NCBI RefSeq assembly: GCF_030412965.1
Contig: NZ_JAUHJQ010000003.1
Span: 1-64,000 of the forward strand
DNA: 64,000 nucleotides
Direction of reading: 5' to 3'
Source: Nocardioides oceani
GTDB lineage: Bacteria; Actinomycetota; Actinomycetes; Propionibacteriales; Nocardioidaceae
The translations under genes and the position numbers were made by a program. The notes below the pieces were generated by a model. The model had not been told where the DNA came from, did no database searches, and worked only from the letters and a program-made list of their open reading frames with translations. Below, in pieces: positions 33,144 to 41,830 of the stretch; positions within the stretch are counted from its first letter, which is position 1; each line of letters opens with the position of its first letter.

Positions 33144-34682
33144 ATGCCTGCCCCCGCCGAGACCGCTGTGCATCCCGCGCTGCCCGCGGACCTCCGGACC
33201 CCGGCGCTCGTGCTCACCGACGAGCCGGACCCGGCTCCGGCGGCCGAGGGCGTCACGGTCTGCGGCGTCGGCACGCGTCCGCCGCGCGACGGCGGCTGGG
33301 CGTCGGTCACGCTCGCGCTCGCCGACGAGACCGCGCTGCGGCGGACGGTCTCCGCCCTGCCGCCGCTGGGCCGGGCGCGGTCGCTGGCCGTCGTGCTCCG
33401 CTCCGCGGTCTCGCCGGTGGCGCTCGTGCCGCGGCCGGAGTGGCCCGCGCTCCGCGAGCTGGACGTGCGGACGGTCGACGGCAGCGCGGTCACGCGGGTC
33501 GAGCTGGCCAAGGGCGTGCCGGTCGCCGACGTGCTGGTGGAGCTCGCGCGGGCGACCGGGTCGGGTGCCGTCGCGGGTCACGGCGGGCTGGTCGCCGCGC
33601 CCGGCCTGGGCCTCGGGCTGCCGGCTGTCGCCGACGTGGTCACCGATGACGTGCCCGCCTCCCTCGTGACCGTCCCACCCGCCGAGCCGTCGACGATCCT
33701 CGCCGTCGATCCGGTGCCCGTGCCGACCGGGGCGGGCCTCGACGTCGGCCCGCTCGACGAGGCCGTGCTCGGCCCCTGGGGCTCCGCGGCGCCGGCCACC
33801 CGTCCGGCCGTCGACCTCGACCCGTCGTGGCGGCCGACCGCGGCCCTCGTCGCCTCCCTGCGCGACGTCGAGGCCGTCCGCGTCGCCTGGCCGGCACCGG
33901 AGCGGCTCGTCGCCGCCCTCGCGCTGGCGGGCGTCCCGCTGCAGCCGCTCGGACCGGTCCCCGAGGCCTCGCGACCGCTGCTCGGCGACGCCCTCGCCGA
34001 CCTCCTCGACCCCGGTGCGCCGCCCGTCGACCGTGAGGTCCGGTCGGTGCTGCTCGCCCGCGCCGCGCACGACACCCACGCGGTGCCGGCCTGGCGGGAA
34101 CGGGTGGGCGCGCGGGCCGGGGTCCGGGTCGCGACCGCGCCCTCGGTCTCGGTCGTGCTGACCTGCGGGCCCGACGGCGTCGATCAGGCCCGCGCGCAGC
34201 TGGCCCGCCAGGTGGGCGTCGACGTGGAGGTGGTCGAGCCCGGCGCGACGCCGGCCGGCGACGTGGTGCTGGCCACCGACGCGTCCGGCTGGTGGGGCCC
34301 CGAGGTGCTGGCCGACCTGCTGCGCGCGCGCCGTTCCTCTGGTGCCGACGTCGTCGAGATGCCCGCGGAGGTGGTGCACGTCCAGGCGATCGGCACGACC
34401 GTCCGGCGCCGCCTCGCCACCCAGGAGTACGTCGCCGGGCCCGACGTCTCCGCCGGGCTCGCCGGCCTGGTGCTGGTCGACCGCGCGCTGGCCGGCCTCG
34501 GGCCGGGCGAGATCCGGGCCTCTGGCGCGACGACGTACCGCACCCACGGGCTGGCGCACGTCGCCCGCCTCCGCGGACACGAGCACCTGCCCGCGCTGCT
34601 CCGCCGGGAGCTCGTCGTGGCGCAGTGGCGCGGGCTGCGGCTCGGTCCGCTGGTGGAGCCCGGAGCAGGAGGAGCGTCGTGA
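33144..34682 (+). CDS. Glycosyltransferase-like protein lacking the acidic motif
   Basis: This 512-aa protein is a paralog of the gene at 38365-39765. Shared blocks are VPRPEWPALREL, VRSVLLARAAHDTHA, PSVSVVLTCG, GPEVLADLLRARRSSGADVV and TTYRTHGLAHVA. The paralog has DDDDW (312-316), where the catalytic acidic motif should be; here the aligned residues are DASGW (379-383), and about 50 residues before them are missing. It is therefore probably not catalytic in the usual way and may be a scaffold or regulatory partner. Its stop overlaps the next gene (GTGA). Confidence 0.75.
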   Translation: MPAPAETAVHPALPADLRTPALVLTDEPDPAPAAEGVTVCGVGTRPPRDGGWASVTLALADETALRRTVSALPPLGRARSLAVVLRSAVSPVALVPRPEWPALRELDVRTVDGSAVTRVELAKGVPVADVLVELARATGSGAVAGHGGLVAAPGLGLGLPAVADVVTDDVPASLVTVPPAEPSTILAVDPVPVPTGAGLDVGPLDEAVLGPWGSAAPATRPAVDLDPSWRPTAALVASLRDVEAVRVAWPAPERLVAALALAGVPLQPLGPVPEASRPLLGDALADLLDPGAPPVDREVRSVLLARAAHDTHAVPAWRERVGARAGVRVATAPSVSVVLTCGPDGVDQARAQLARQVGVDVEVVEPGATPAGDVVLATDASGWWGPEVLADLLRARRSSGADVVEMPAEVVHVQAIGTTVRRRLATQEYVAGPDVSAGLAGLVLVDRALAGLGPGEIRASGATTYRTHGLAHVARLRGHEHLPALLRRELVVAQWRGLRLGPLVEPGAGGAS

Positions 34683-36265
34683 GGGGTCAGCCGCGGGTGC
34701 GCCGCAACGACTGGAGCGCGATCGAGGTGCCGGAGCCGGGGGCGTGGGAGCCGCGGCTGTCGGTGAGCGTCGTGGTGCCGGCGTACCGCGCCGAGGCGCT
34801 GCTGCCGACCGTCCTCGCCGGGCTGGCCGGGCAGACCTACCCCGCGCACCTGCTCGAGGTCGTCGTCGCGAACGACGGCCCCGACGACCTCGCGCTCCCC
34901 GAGGTGCGCCCCGAGCGGACCCGGATCGTGCGGGTCGACTCCGGCTGGGGCCGCGCGAACGCGTGCCACACCGGCGCGCTGGCCTCGGACGGCGACGTCC
35001 TGCACTGGCTCGACGCCGACATGCTGGTCGAGCGCGAGCACGTCGAGGCGCAGCTGCGCTGGCACCACGTCGTCGACCACGCCGTCGTGCTGGGCCACAA
35101 GTGGTTCGTCGACCCGGCGCCGGTGCTCGCGGCCGGCCCCGACGCGGTCCGGTCGGCCGTCGCGGACGGGTCGGTGGCGAGGTGCTTCGACGGGCAGCCG
35201 CGCGAGGGGCACGACTGGGTGGAGCAGGTCTACGCCCGCACCGACGACCTGCGCGCCGCGGGGCCGCGGGCGCTGCGCACCCACGTGGGGGCGACGGCGT
35301 CGCTGCACCGCACCCTGTACGACGCCGCCGGCGGCATGGACACCTCGCTCGTGCTCGGCGAGGACATCGACCTCGGGCACCGCCTCGCCGAGGCGGGCGC
35401 CGTCTTCGTGCCCGACCGGTCCGCGCGCAGCTGGCACCTCGGCCCGTCGCACGTGATGACCCAGCGCGAGGACGTCAACGCGCACAACGACCCCTACCTC
35501 GCCGACCGCGTCCCCGACCTGCGGCCCAAGCGTCGGCCCGGCCGGCTCTACTCCGTGCCGTACCTCGAGGTCGTCCTCGACACCCGCGGCCAGCCCCACG
35601 ACGCCGTCTGCACCGTCGTCGACGCGGTCCTCGCCTCGACGCTCGCCGACCTCTCCGTCGTGCTGCTCGGCGACTGGGACGCCCTCACCGACGACCGCCG
35701 ATCGCCGCTCGCGGACCCGCTGCTCGACACCCGGCTCGTGCACGCGTCGTACGTCGGCGACCCCCGCGTCCGGTTCCTGGGCTCGCTGCCGGAGGGGCGC
35801 TGCCCGGCGATGTTCCGGATGACGCTCCCCGACGCCGGCTGGGCGCCGCGGCGACCGGCCCTCGCCGCGCTGCTCATGCACCTCGAGCGCACCCACCACG
35901 GCCTGCGCCAGGTCCACTGCCCCGGCGGGCCGGCCGGCGGCACGGTCATCCGCGTCGAGCGCACCGCCGCCGTTTCCCGCGCCCGTCTCGTCGCCGAGCC
36001 GGGGGAGGACCTCGACGACGTCGTCGACCAGCTCTTCGGCTCCTGGTGGCTCGAGGCGGAGGACGCCGGCTTCCAGCCCGTCGCCGAGGTACGCCGCCCC
36101 CGGCTCCCCGGCACCGCCGGCCCCGCCCTCGACCCCGCCGAGGCGTGGGACGAGCCGCAGCCCGCTGTGAGACCGGACCCCCGCCCGGCACCACAGCCAA
36201 AGCCCGAGCAGCCGACGGACCGTCCCTCGCGGCTCGCCCGTGCCGTCCGCCGCCTGAGCCGCTAG
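34679..36265 (+). CDS. GT2 glycosyltransferase
   Basis: This 528-aa protein has a GT-A domain: LSVSVVVPAYRAEALLPTVL (about 21-40), VVVANDGPDD, the DxD motif in LHWLDADMLVE (about 105) and the late acidic motif VLGEDIDLGHRLAEAG (about 225). The C-terminal 230 residues (from YSVPYLEVVLDTRGQPHDAV) look like a second, degenerate GT-A unit, and the end is a Pro/Arg-rich tail. No membrane segment is present. GTG overlaps the preceding stop. It would add a sugar to a glycan; donor and acceptor are unknown. Confidence 0.87.
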   Translation: MRGQPRVRRNDWSAIEVPEPGAWEPRLSVSVVVPAYRAEALLPTVLAGLAGQTYPAHLLEVVVANDGPDDLALPEVRPERTRIVRVDSGWGRANACHTGALASDGDVLHWLDADMLVEREHVEAQLRWHHVVDHAVVLGHKWFVDPAPVLAAGPDAVRSAVADGSVARCFDGQPREGHDWVEQVYARTDDLRAAGPRALRTHVGATASLHRTLYDAAGGMDTSLVLGEDIDLGHRLAEAGAVFVPDRSARSWHLGPSHVMTQREDVNAHNDPYLADRVPDLRPKRRPGRLYSVPYLEVVLDTRGQPHDAVCTVVDAVLASTLADLSVVLLGDWDALTDDRRSPLADPLLDTRLVHASYVGDPRVRFLGSLPEGRCPAMFRMTLPDAGWAPRRPALAALLMHLERTHHGLRQVHCPGGPAGGTVIRVERTAAVSRARLVAEPGEDLDDVVDQLFGSWWLEAEDAGFQPVAEVRRPRLPGTAGPALDPAEAWDEPQPAVRPDPRPAPQPKPEQPTDRPSRLARAVRRLSR

Positions 36266-36272
36266 CTCGCGA

Positions 36273-36297
36273 TCCGGTGCCACCTGCTGGCACCGGA
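36273..36297 (+). terminator. 10-bp hairpin after the GT2 gene
   Basis: TCCGGTGCCA (36273-36282) and TGGCACCGGA (36288-36297) pair perfectly around CCTGC. It starts 8 nt after the stop, so the 33144-36265 pair probably ends here. Confidence 0.65.
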
Positions 36298-36356
36298 CCG
36301 CGCACGACCGCCGTCGGCGAGGCGATCGGGTGGCAGGCGCTGCCAGGCACATCTCC

Positions 36357-36362
36357 TAGGCT
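36357..36362 (+). promoter_or_regulatory. -10 box for a leaderless sulfotransferase transcript
   Basis: TAGGCT lies 7 nt before the ATG at 36370, preceded by a TGGCAG-GCG-CTGCCA inverted repeat (about 36331-36345) at the -35 position that could be an operator. Confidence 0.5.
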
Positions 36363-36369
36363 GAGGGTC

Positions 36370-37449
36370 ATGTCGACGACGCCTGTCCCACCGGCCCCTG
36401 CGGTGAAGCGGCGGGTGGTGTTCGTGGTCGGCTCCGGCCGCAGCGGGACGAGCACGATGTCCGGCACGCTCCAGACGCTCGGCATGCACGTGCCGCAGCC
36501 GGAGGTGCAGGCCGACGAGACCAACCCGAAGGGGTTCGGCGAGCCCCAGTGGGTGGTCGACTTCCACCACGAGCTGCTGCAGCGGTGCAACGTGGCGGTC
36601 TCCGACGCCCGCCCGTCGGCGTGGTTCGAGGCCGGCAAGCTGGCGACCTTCGAGCCCCTGCGCGGCCGGCTGCACGAGTGGCTGGAGCAGCAGTTCGTCG
36701 AAGGCGGCCCGGAGGTCGTGGTCAAGGACCCGCGGCTGGCCTGGTTCATGGGCCTGTGGCGCAGCGCGGCGCTGCGGTGCGACGCGACGCCGGCGTACGT
36801 CACGATGCTCCGCCCGCCGACCGAGGTGGTCGGCAGCAAGCAGAAGTACTACGCGGGCGGCCGCACCTCCAGCACCGCCGGCGAGATCAGCCGCACCGCC
36901 GCCTGGGTCAACATGATGCTTCACACCGAGCGGTCCACCCGGGGCAGCGCGCGGGCGTTCGTGCGGTACCACGACATGCTGACCGACTGGACGATCCCGG
37001 TCTTCGGCCTCGGCCAGCTCTTCGACCTCGACGCGGTGAAGTCGGCCTCGGCCAACGACATCCGCAAGGTCCACCAGTTCATCGACCCCAACCTCCGCCG
37101 CGTGCAGCTGACCTGGGACGACGTGCGCGTGCCGACGCGCCTGCGCGAGGTCGCCGAGGAGTCCTGGCAGCAGCTGGACCGGCTCGCCGACGACGGCGGT
37201 GACACCCCCGAGGCGCACGACCGGCTCGACGAGCTGCGCACGGCCTACGCCGAGCTCTACGAGGAGGCCGAGGCCCTCGCCGAGTCGACCGCGCTGGCCG
37301 CGCGGCGCGAGGGCCAGGCGCAGAAGCCGCAGCCCGACCAGCTCGCACCCGGGCGCCGCGGCGCCGACCGCATCCCCCACGGCGTCCGCGCGATGGTGCC
37401 GGCGAGCGCCCGCCGCGGCCTGCGCAAGGCGCTCGGCAAGCAGCGATGA
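36370..37449 (+). CDS. Sulfotransferase family protein
   Basis: This 359-aa protein begins with the PAPS-binding loop VVFVVGSGRSGTSTMSGTL (about 15-33) and has a second site around TPAYVTMLRPPTEVVGSKQK (about 140-160), the pattern of carbohydrate sulfotransferases. The C terminus is charged and helical. It differs strongly from the sulfotransferase at 29829, so the island may sulfate two positions or acceptors. The 3' end overlaps the next start by 4 nt (ATGA). Confidence 0.85.
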   Translation: MSTTPVPPAPAVKRRVVFVVGSGRSGTSTMSGTLQTLGMHVPQPEVQADETNPKGFGEPQWVVDFHHELLQRCNVAVSDARPSAWFEAGKLATFEPLRGRLHEWLEQQFVEGGPEVVVKDPRLAWFMGLWRSAALRCDATPAYVTMLRPPTEVVGSKQKYYAGGRTSSTAGEISRTAAWVNMMLHTERSTRGSARAFVRYHDMLTDWTIPVFGLGQLFDLDAVKSASANDIRKVHQFIDPNLRRVQLTWDDVRVPTRLREVAEESWQQLDRLADDGGDTPEAHDRLDELRTAYAELYEEAEALAESTALAARREGQAQKPQPDQLAPGRRGADRIPHGVRAMVPASARRGLRKALGKQR

Positions 37450-38384
37450 CCCCCCGCAGCGCCGACCGCGCGCCCGACATCGCCTGCCTCGAGGGCGACG
37501 CGACGTACGACGTCCGCTGGGCCTGGCAGGACGGCCCGCTCGACCCCGGGCTGACCTGCGTGTTCCGCGTGAAGAACGAGGCCCGCAACCTCCCCTGGGT
37601 CCTGCCGCCGATGCTGCGGGCGGTCCAGCGGGTGGTCCTGGTCGACAACGAGTCCGACGACGGCACGCCCGAGGTGGCGCAGCGGGTCGCGGACGAGTGC
37701 GGCGCCGGCGACCGGATCGAGGTCACCTCCTACCCCTTCCGGGTCAGCCGCGCCGGCACCGAGCACCTCGCGACCCCGCCGCACTCGGTGCACTCGCTGA
37801 CCCACTTCTACAACTGGTCCTTCTCCCACGTCCGCACCGGCTACTCGATGAAGTGGGACGGCGACATGGTGCTGACCGGCGAGGGGGAGGCGCTGCTGGC
37901 CGACCTCGCCTGGCAGCTGCACGGCTCCGGCGCGGTCGTCGCCGTCCCGCGGCACCCGCTCAGCATCGAGAGCGAGTCGGTGGCCTGGGTCGACCTGGGC
38001 TTCCGGTTCCTCGAGCCGTGGGTCTACCCCATGGGTCCGCAGTTCACGTTCGTCAAGGCCTTCGAGTGGGAGGTCCGGGAGTTCCCGGAGACCTCCGAGC
38101 GGATCGTGGCGCCCGAGGGGCTGTGCGTGGAGCTCAAGTGGCTGGACCAGGACGAGTTCGCCCACTGGACCAGCGCCGAGGACTTCGACTCCTCCCGCGC
38201 GCCTCGCAAGCGCCGGGAGTGGGAGGTCTACTCCGCGCTGCGCGAGGGTCGCGGCGCGGAGGTCCCGGGCCTGCACCGGATCGAGGCGCCGCCGGGCGTC
38301 CACGTCGTCGACCACGTGACCCGCACGTGGCTGCCGCAGGCGCCGCGCCCGCTGGTCAAGCGCCGTGGCCGGCTCGACGTCTGA
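37446..38384 (+). CDS. GT2-like glycosyltransferase
   Basis: This 312-aa protein has LTCVFRVKNEARNLPWVL and RVVLVDNESDDGTPEVAQRV (about 38-80), the nucleotide-binding start of a GT-A fold, and the metal-binding DGD in SMKWDGDMVLTGEG (about 137). It is soluble, with a basic C terminus (KRRGRLDV). The ATG overlaps the sulfotransferase stop and its 3' end overlaps the next gene by 20 nt, so the three are co-translated. Confidence 0.86.
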   Translation: MTPRSADRAPDIACLEGDATYDVRWAWQDGPLDPGLTCVFRVKNEARNLPWVLPPMLRAVQRVVLVDNESDDGTPEVAQRVADECGAGDRIEVTSYPFRVSRAGTEHLATPPHSVHSLTHFYNWSFSHVRTGYSMKWDGDMVLTGEGEALLADLAWQLHGSGAVVAVPRHPLSIESESVAWVDLGFRFLEPWVYPMGPQFTFVKAFEWEVREFPETSERIVAPEGLCVELKWLDQDEFAHWTSAEDFDSSRAPRKRREWEVYSALREGRGAEVPGLHRIEAPPGVHVVDHVTRTWLPQAPRPLVKRRGRLDV

Positions 38385-39765
38385 GCCCGCGCCCGGGCTC
38401 GAGCCGGGGCGCCACGACCGGGTCACCCTGCGGTTCGCCGACCGCACCGCGCTGAGGGGGTACCCCGCTCCCGCCGGCGTCCTGGCCCGCACCGTCGAGG
38501 TGCTGCTCGACGCCGACCCCGGCCCGCTCGGGTTCGTGCCGCGGCCGGAGTGGCCGCCGCTGCGTCGCTACCGCGCGCACGCGACCGACCGGGGTTGGCG
38601 GGTCGTCGTCCGCCTCGCCGGCCACGTCGAGGTGGCCGCGGTCCTCGCCGAGCTGGGGCGGTACGCCGTCCGCCCGGTCGTCGAGGTCACCCAGCGGCGC
38701 CCCGGGCTCACGCTCGACGACCGCGTCCTCAACGCCGAGGGCTTCGGCCCGGCCGACGGGCCGGTGGTCGACGTGACCGCGGCCGAGCCGAGCGAGCAGC
38801 TGGTCCGCGACCTGCGCGCGCACGCCGCCGCCCACGTCACCGCGACCACGGCCCCGGCCGTCGTCGCGGGGCTCGCGATGGCCGGCGTGCCGCTCGTCGG
38901 GGAGGCCCCCGCCGGCCTCGACCGGACCCTCCGGGAGCAGGTCGCCGCCGCCGTCGACCTGGCCGACCCCCGTGCCCGCGAGGAGCACTCGGTCCTGCTG
39001 CGCCGGGCGGCCCTCGACGCGCACGGCCCCGTCCGGCGCCAGCCGTCGGTGAGCGTCGTGCTCGCGACCAAGCGACCCGAGATGCTCGACCACGCGCTGC
39101 GCCAGGTCGCCAAGCAGCGCGGGGTCGACCGGCTCGAGCTGGTGCTCGCCCCGCACGGCTTCGACTCCGACCCGGTCGGCGTGCAGCAGCGCGCCGGCGT
39201 GCCCACCACCGTCCTGCCGCAGCCGCCCGACGCCGTCTTCGGCGACGTGCTGACGGCCGCCTCGCGCGCGGCGGCCGGCGAGCTGGTGCTGAAGATGGAC
39301 GACGACGACTGGTACGGCCCCGACTTCGTCGCCGACCTGCTCCGCGCCCGCGGCTGGAGCGGGGCGGACGTGGTCGGGACGCCCGCCGAGCAGCACTACC
39401 TCGCGCCGCTCACCACCACCGTCACCCGCGGCCACCGCGCCGAGGCGTGGACCCGGTTCGTGGCCGGCGGCACGATCCTGCTCCCACGCGACCTGCTGCG
39501 GGAGGTCGGCTGGTGGCGGCAGGTGCGCCGCTTCGTCGACGCGCAGCTGCTCGTCGCCGTGCACGCGGCCGGCGGCACCGTCTACCGCACCCACGGCCTG
39601 GGCTACCTGCTGCGCCGCAACGCCTCCGGCCACACCTGGGAGGTCGAGCTCGAGGAGCTGCTCGACCCGGCCCGGGTCCAGCAGCGCTGGGACGGCTTCC
39701 GGCCCAGCCGGCTGCTCGAGTGCGCCCCCGACGAGCTACCCCGCGAGTCCCCGGGCCAGCCGTAG
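38365..39765 (+). CDS. GT2-type glycosyltransferase with cluster-specific N-terminal domain
   Basis: This 466-aa protein has an N-terminal region (about 1-220) shared only with the protein at 33144, then a GT-A domain: PSVSVVLATKRPEMLDHALR (about 227-246), the acidic motif LVLKMDDDDWYGPDF (Asp312-315) and a late ILLPRDLLREVGWW stretch. It is the intact member of the paralog pair. The GTG at 38365 lies inside the preceding gene (20-nt overlap). The 3' end overlaps the convergent patB gene by 30 nt. Confidence 0.83.
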   Translation: MAGSTSEPAPGLEPGRHDRVTLRFADRTALRGYPAPAGVLARTVEVLLDADPGPLGFVPRPEWPPLRRYRAHATDRGWRVVVRLAGHVEVAAVLAELGRYAVRPVVEVTQRRPGLTLDDRVLNAEGFGPADGPVVDVTAAEPSEQLVRDLRAHAAAHVTATTAPAVVAGLAMAGVPLVGEAPAGLDRTLREQVAAAVDLADPRAREEHSVLLRRAALDAHGPVRRQPSVSVVLATKRPEMLDHALRQVAKQRGVDRLELVLAPHGFDSDPVGVQQRAGVPTTVLPQPPDAVFGDVLTAASRAAAGELVLKMDDDDWYGPDFVADLLRARGWSGADVVGTPAEQHYLAPLTTTVTRGHRAEAWTRFVAGGTILLPRDLLREVGWWRQVRRFVDAQLLVAVHAAGGTVYRTHGLGYLLRRNASGHTWEVELEELLDPARVQQRWDGFRPSRLLECAPDELPRESPGQP

Positions 39766-40881
39766 CACCACCTCGCGCAGCCGCTCCGGCGACGTCGCCA
39801 CGTTGAGCCGCACGTGGCCGGCCAGCCCCGGGTGGTAGTCGTGCCCCGCCGACACCTGCACCCGCCCCCGCTCCAGCGCCACCGCGGCCGGGTCCTCGTG
39901 GCCGTGGGCCCGCAGGTCCAGCCAGGCGAGGTACGTCGCCTCCAGCGGCCGCATCCGCGCCTCGGGCAGGTGCTCGCCCAGCAGCTCGGCGAGCAGCGTG
40001 CGCTGGCCGTCGAGCCGCTCGTGGAGCGCGGCGAGCCACGCGTCGCCCTGCTCGTACGCCGCCACCGCGGCCACCTCGCCGAGCGGCGACCACGAGTCGT
40101 TCTGCGCCATCGGCACGCCGGCCAGCCGCGCAGCCGTCGCCGGGTCGTCGCTGACCACCTGGGCGCACCGCAGGCCGGCGGTGTTGAACGCCTTCGACGC
40201 CGCCACCACCGCGACCGCGTGCTCACCGGCGCCCTCCAGGGACAGGTAGGGCACGTGCTCGGCCCCGGGCAGCACCAGCGGCGCGTGGATCTCGTCGCTG
40301 ACCACCCGCGCGCCGTGCCGCGCCACCACGTCGCGGACGCCCTCCAGCTCCGCGCGCGAGTAGACCTGCCCGCACGGGTTGTGCGGCTGGGTCAGCACCA
40401 GCGTCGAGGCGCCGCGCGCGAACATCTCGTCCAGCCGGTCCAGGTCGATCGTCACCCGCTCCGCGTCCGGCTCGACCGGCAGGTCCCACCGCTCGCGCCC
40501 GCAGACCGCGGGCAGCCCCAGCTGCGGGGGGTACGCCGGCAGCGGCACGACCACCGCGCCCGGCGCGCTCAGCACGTCGATCGCGAGCCGCACGCCCGCC
40601 GTCACGTCGACGGTCGGCAGCACCTGCGCCGGGTCCACCCGCCACCCGAAGTGCCGCGCCGCGAACCCGGCGTACGCCCTCCCGAGCGCGCCGCCGCCCG
40701 GCTCGAACGACGGGTAGCCGGTGATCCCCGCCGCCACCGCCCCGGCGACCGCGTCGGCCACCGCCGGCGCCAGCGCGTAGTCCATCTCGGCCACCCACGC
40801 GGGCAGCACGTCCTCGGGCACCTGGCCCCACTTGTGGACGAGTGCGCGGCGGGCCTCGGTGTCGCTCAGGTCACGGATCAC
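39736..40881 (-). CDS. PatB/MalY-family PLP-dependent C-S lyase
   Basis: This 381-aa fold-type I PLP enzyme has LPAWVAEMDYALAPAVADAV at the N terminus, LTQPHNPCGQVYSRAEL (about 165-181), DEIHAPLV and the PLP Lys in ASKAFNTAGLRCA (about 230). The PatB/MalY group cleaves cystathionine, cystine and related C-S bonds to pyruvate, ammonia and a thiol. I start it at GTG 40881 (VIRDLSDTEARR); TTGACT and TTCAAT promoter-like boxes lie just upstream, with the GTG at the expected transcription start. It is divergent from an amino-acid importer. Confidence 0.9.
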   Translation of the reverse strand: MIRDLSDTEARRALVHKWGQVPEDVLPAWVAEMDYALAPAVADAVAGAVAAGITGYPSFEPGGGALGRAYAGFAARHFGWRVDPAQVLPTVDVTAGVRLAIDVLSAPGAVVVPLPAYPPQLGLPAVCGRERWDLPVEPDAERVTIDLDRLDEMFARGASTLVLTQPHNPCGQVYSRAELEGVRDVVARHGARVVSDEIHAPLVLPGAEHVPYLSLEGAGEHAVAVVAASKAFNTAGLRCAQVVSDDPATAARLAGVPMAQNDSWSPLGEVAAVAAYEQGDAWLAALHERLDGQRTLLAELLGEHLPEARMRPLEATYLAWLDLRAHGHEDPAAVALERGRVQVSAGHDYHPGLAGHVRLNVATSPERLREVVLRLARGLAG

Positions 40882-40883
40882 GC

Positions 40884-40920
40884 GTTCATTGAACAGGGGA
40901 CCACCCGCAGTCAATACGAT
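40884..40920. promoter_or_regulatory. Overlapping divergent promoters with a GTTCA-T-TGAAC palindrome
   Basis: On the minus strand TTGACT (40914-40909) and TTCAAT form a promoter for patB with the start codon 6 nt beyond. On the plus strand TACGAT (40915-40920) ends 7 nt before the importer's ATG. The perfect 11-bp palindrome GTTCATTGAAC (40884-40894) overlaps the patB -10, so a regulator bound there could control one or both. Confidence 0.5.
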
Positions 40921-40927
40921 GCGGCCC

Positions 40928-41830
40928 ATGCGCTCGCGTCGTGCCGCCCTGGCCGCCCCCGTCCTGCTCACCGCCCTGGCCGCGGCCTCCGCCTGTGCGC
41001 CGGTCGAGGACGAGGAGCCGGAGGCGGCGACCGACGCCACCACCGCCGCGTCCGAGGACGCCGGCGCCGCGGACCCGGCCGCCTGCGTCGAGGACGCCCC
41101 GCTCGTGCAGGAGGGCACGCTCACCATCGGCACCGACTCCCCGGCGTACGAGCCGTGGTTCGTCGACAACGACCCCACCAACGGCAAGGGCTTCGAGTCG
41201 GCCGTGGCCTACGCCGTCGCCGAGGAGCTCGGCTTCTCCGAGGACCAGGTCAGCTGGGTGACGGTGCCGTTCAACTCCTCCTACGCGCCGGGGGAGAAGA
41301 CATTCGACCTGGACATCAACCAGGTCTCGATCACCCCGGCCCGGGCCGAGGTCGTGGACTTCTCCGAGGGCTACTACCAGGCCGCGCAGGCCGTGATCAC
41401 GCTGAAGGACTCCCCGCTGGCCGGCATCGGCAGCATCGCCGAGCTCGCCGACCACGAGCTGGGCGCCCAGACCGGCACCACCTCGCTGACCGCGATCCGC
41501 GAGATCATCCGGCCCGAGAGCGACCCGCTGGTCTTCGAGGACACCAACGCCGCCAAGCAGGCGCTCAAGAACGGCCAGGTCGAGGCGATCCTCGCCGACC
41601 TGCCGACCGCGTTCTACATCTCCGCCGTCGAGATCCCCGGCAGCGCAATCATCGGCCAGTTCCAGCCCGAGACCGGCGAGCAGGAGGAGTTCGGGATGCT
41701 CTTCGAGAAGGGCAACCCGCTGCGCGACTGCGTCGACGCCGCGCTCGCGAGCCTGCGCGAGGACGGCACGCTGGCCGAGATCGAGCAGCAGTGGCTCTCC
41801 GACACGGTGAGCGTGCCGACGCTTGACTGA
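40928..41830 (+). CDS. Amino-acid ABC transporter substrate-binding lipoprotein
   Basis: This 300-aa type 3 periplasmic-binding-like protein has a lipobox ending ASAC (Cys about 23) and an acidic, Ala-rich linker. The binding domain starts at LTIGTDSPAYEPWFVDND (about 65) and contains FDLDINQVSITPARAEVVDF (Arg in the carboxylate-binding position), GAQTGTTS and WLSDT at the end. It would deliver a polar amino acid to the permease that follows. The divergent C-S lyase suggests cystine or another sulfur amino acid, which is inference. Confidence 0.9.
   Translation: MRSRRAALAAPVLLTALAAASACAPVEDEEPEAATDATTAASEDAGAADPAACVEDAPLVQEGTLTIGTDSPAYEPWFVDNDPTNGKGFESAVAYAVAEELGFSEDQVSWVTVPFNSSYAPGEKTFDLDINQVSITPARAEVVDFSEGYYQAAQAVITLKDSPLAGIGSIAELADHELGAQTGTTSLTAIREIIRPESDPLVFEDTNAAKQALKNGQVEAILADLPTAFYISAVEIPGSAIIGQFQPETGEQEEFGMLFEKGNPLRDCVDAALASLREDGTLAEIEQQWLSDTVSVPTLD

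Noticed and set aside
31347..34682. A plus-strand frame of about 1100 codons across the divergent glycosyltransferases
   Set aside because: Only its last 512 residues, from ATG 33144, form a recognisable protein; the rest is antisense to the CgeB-type gene.
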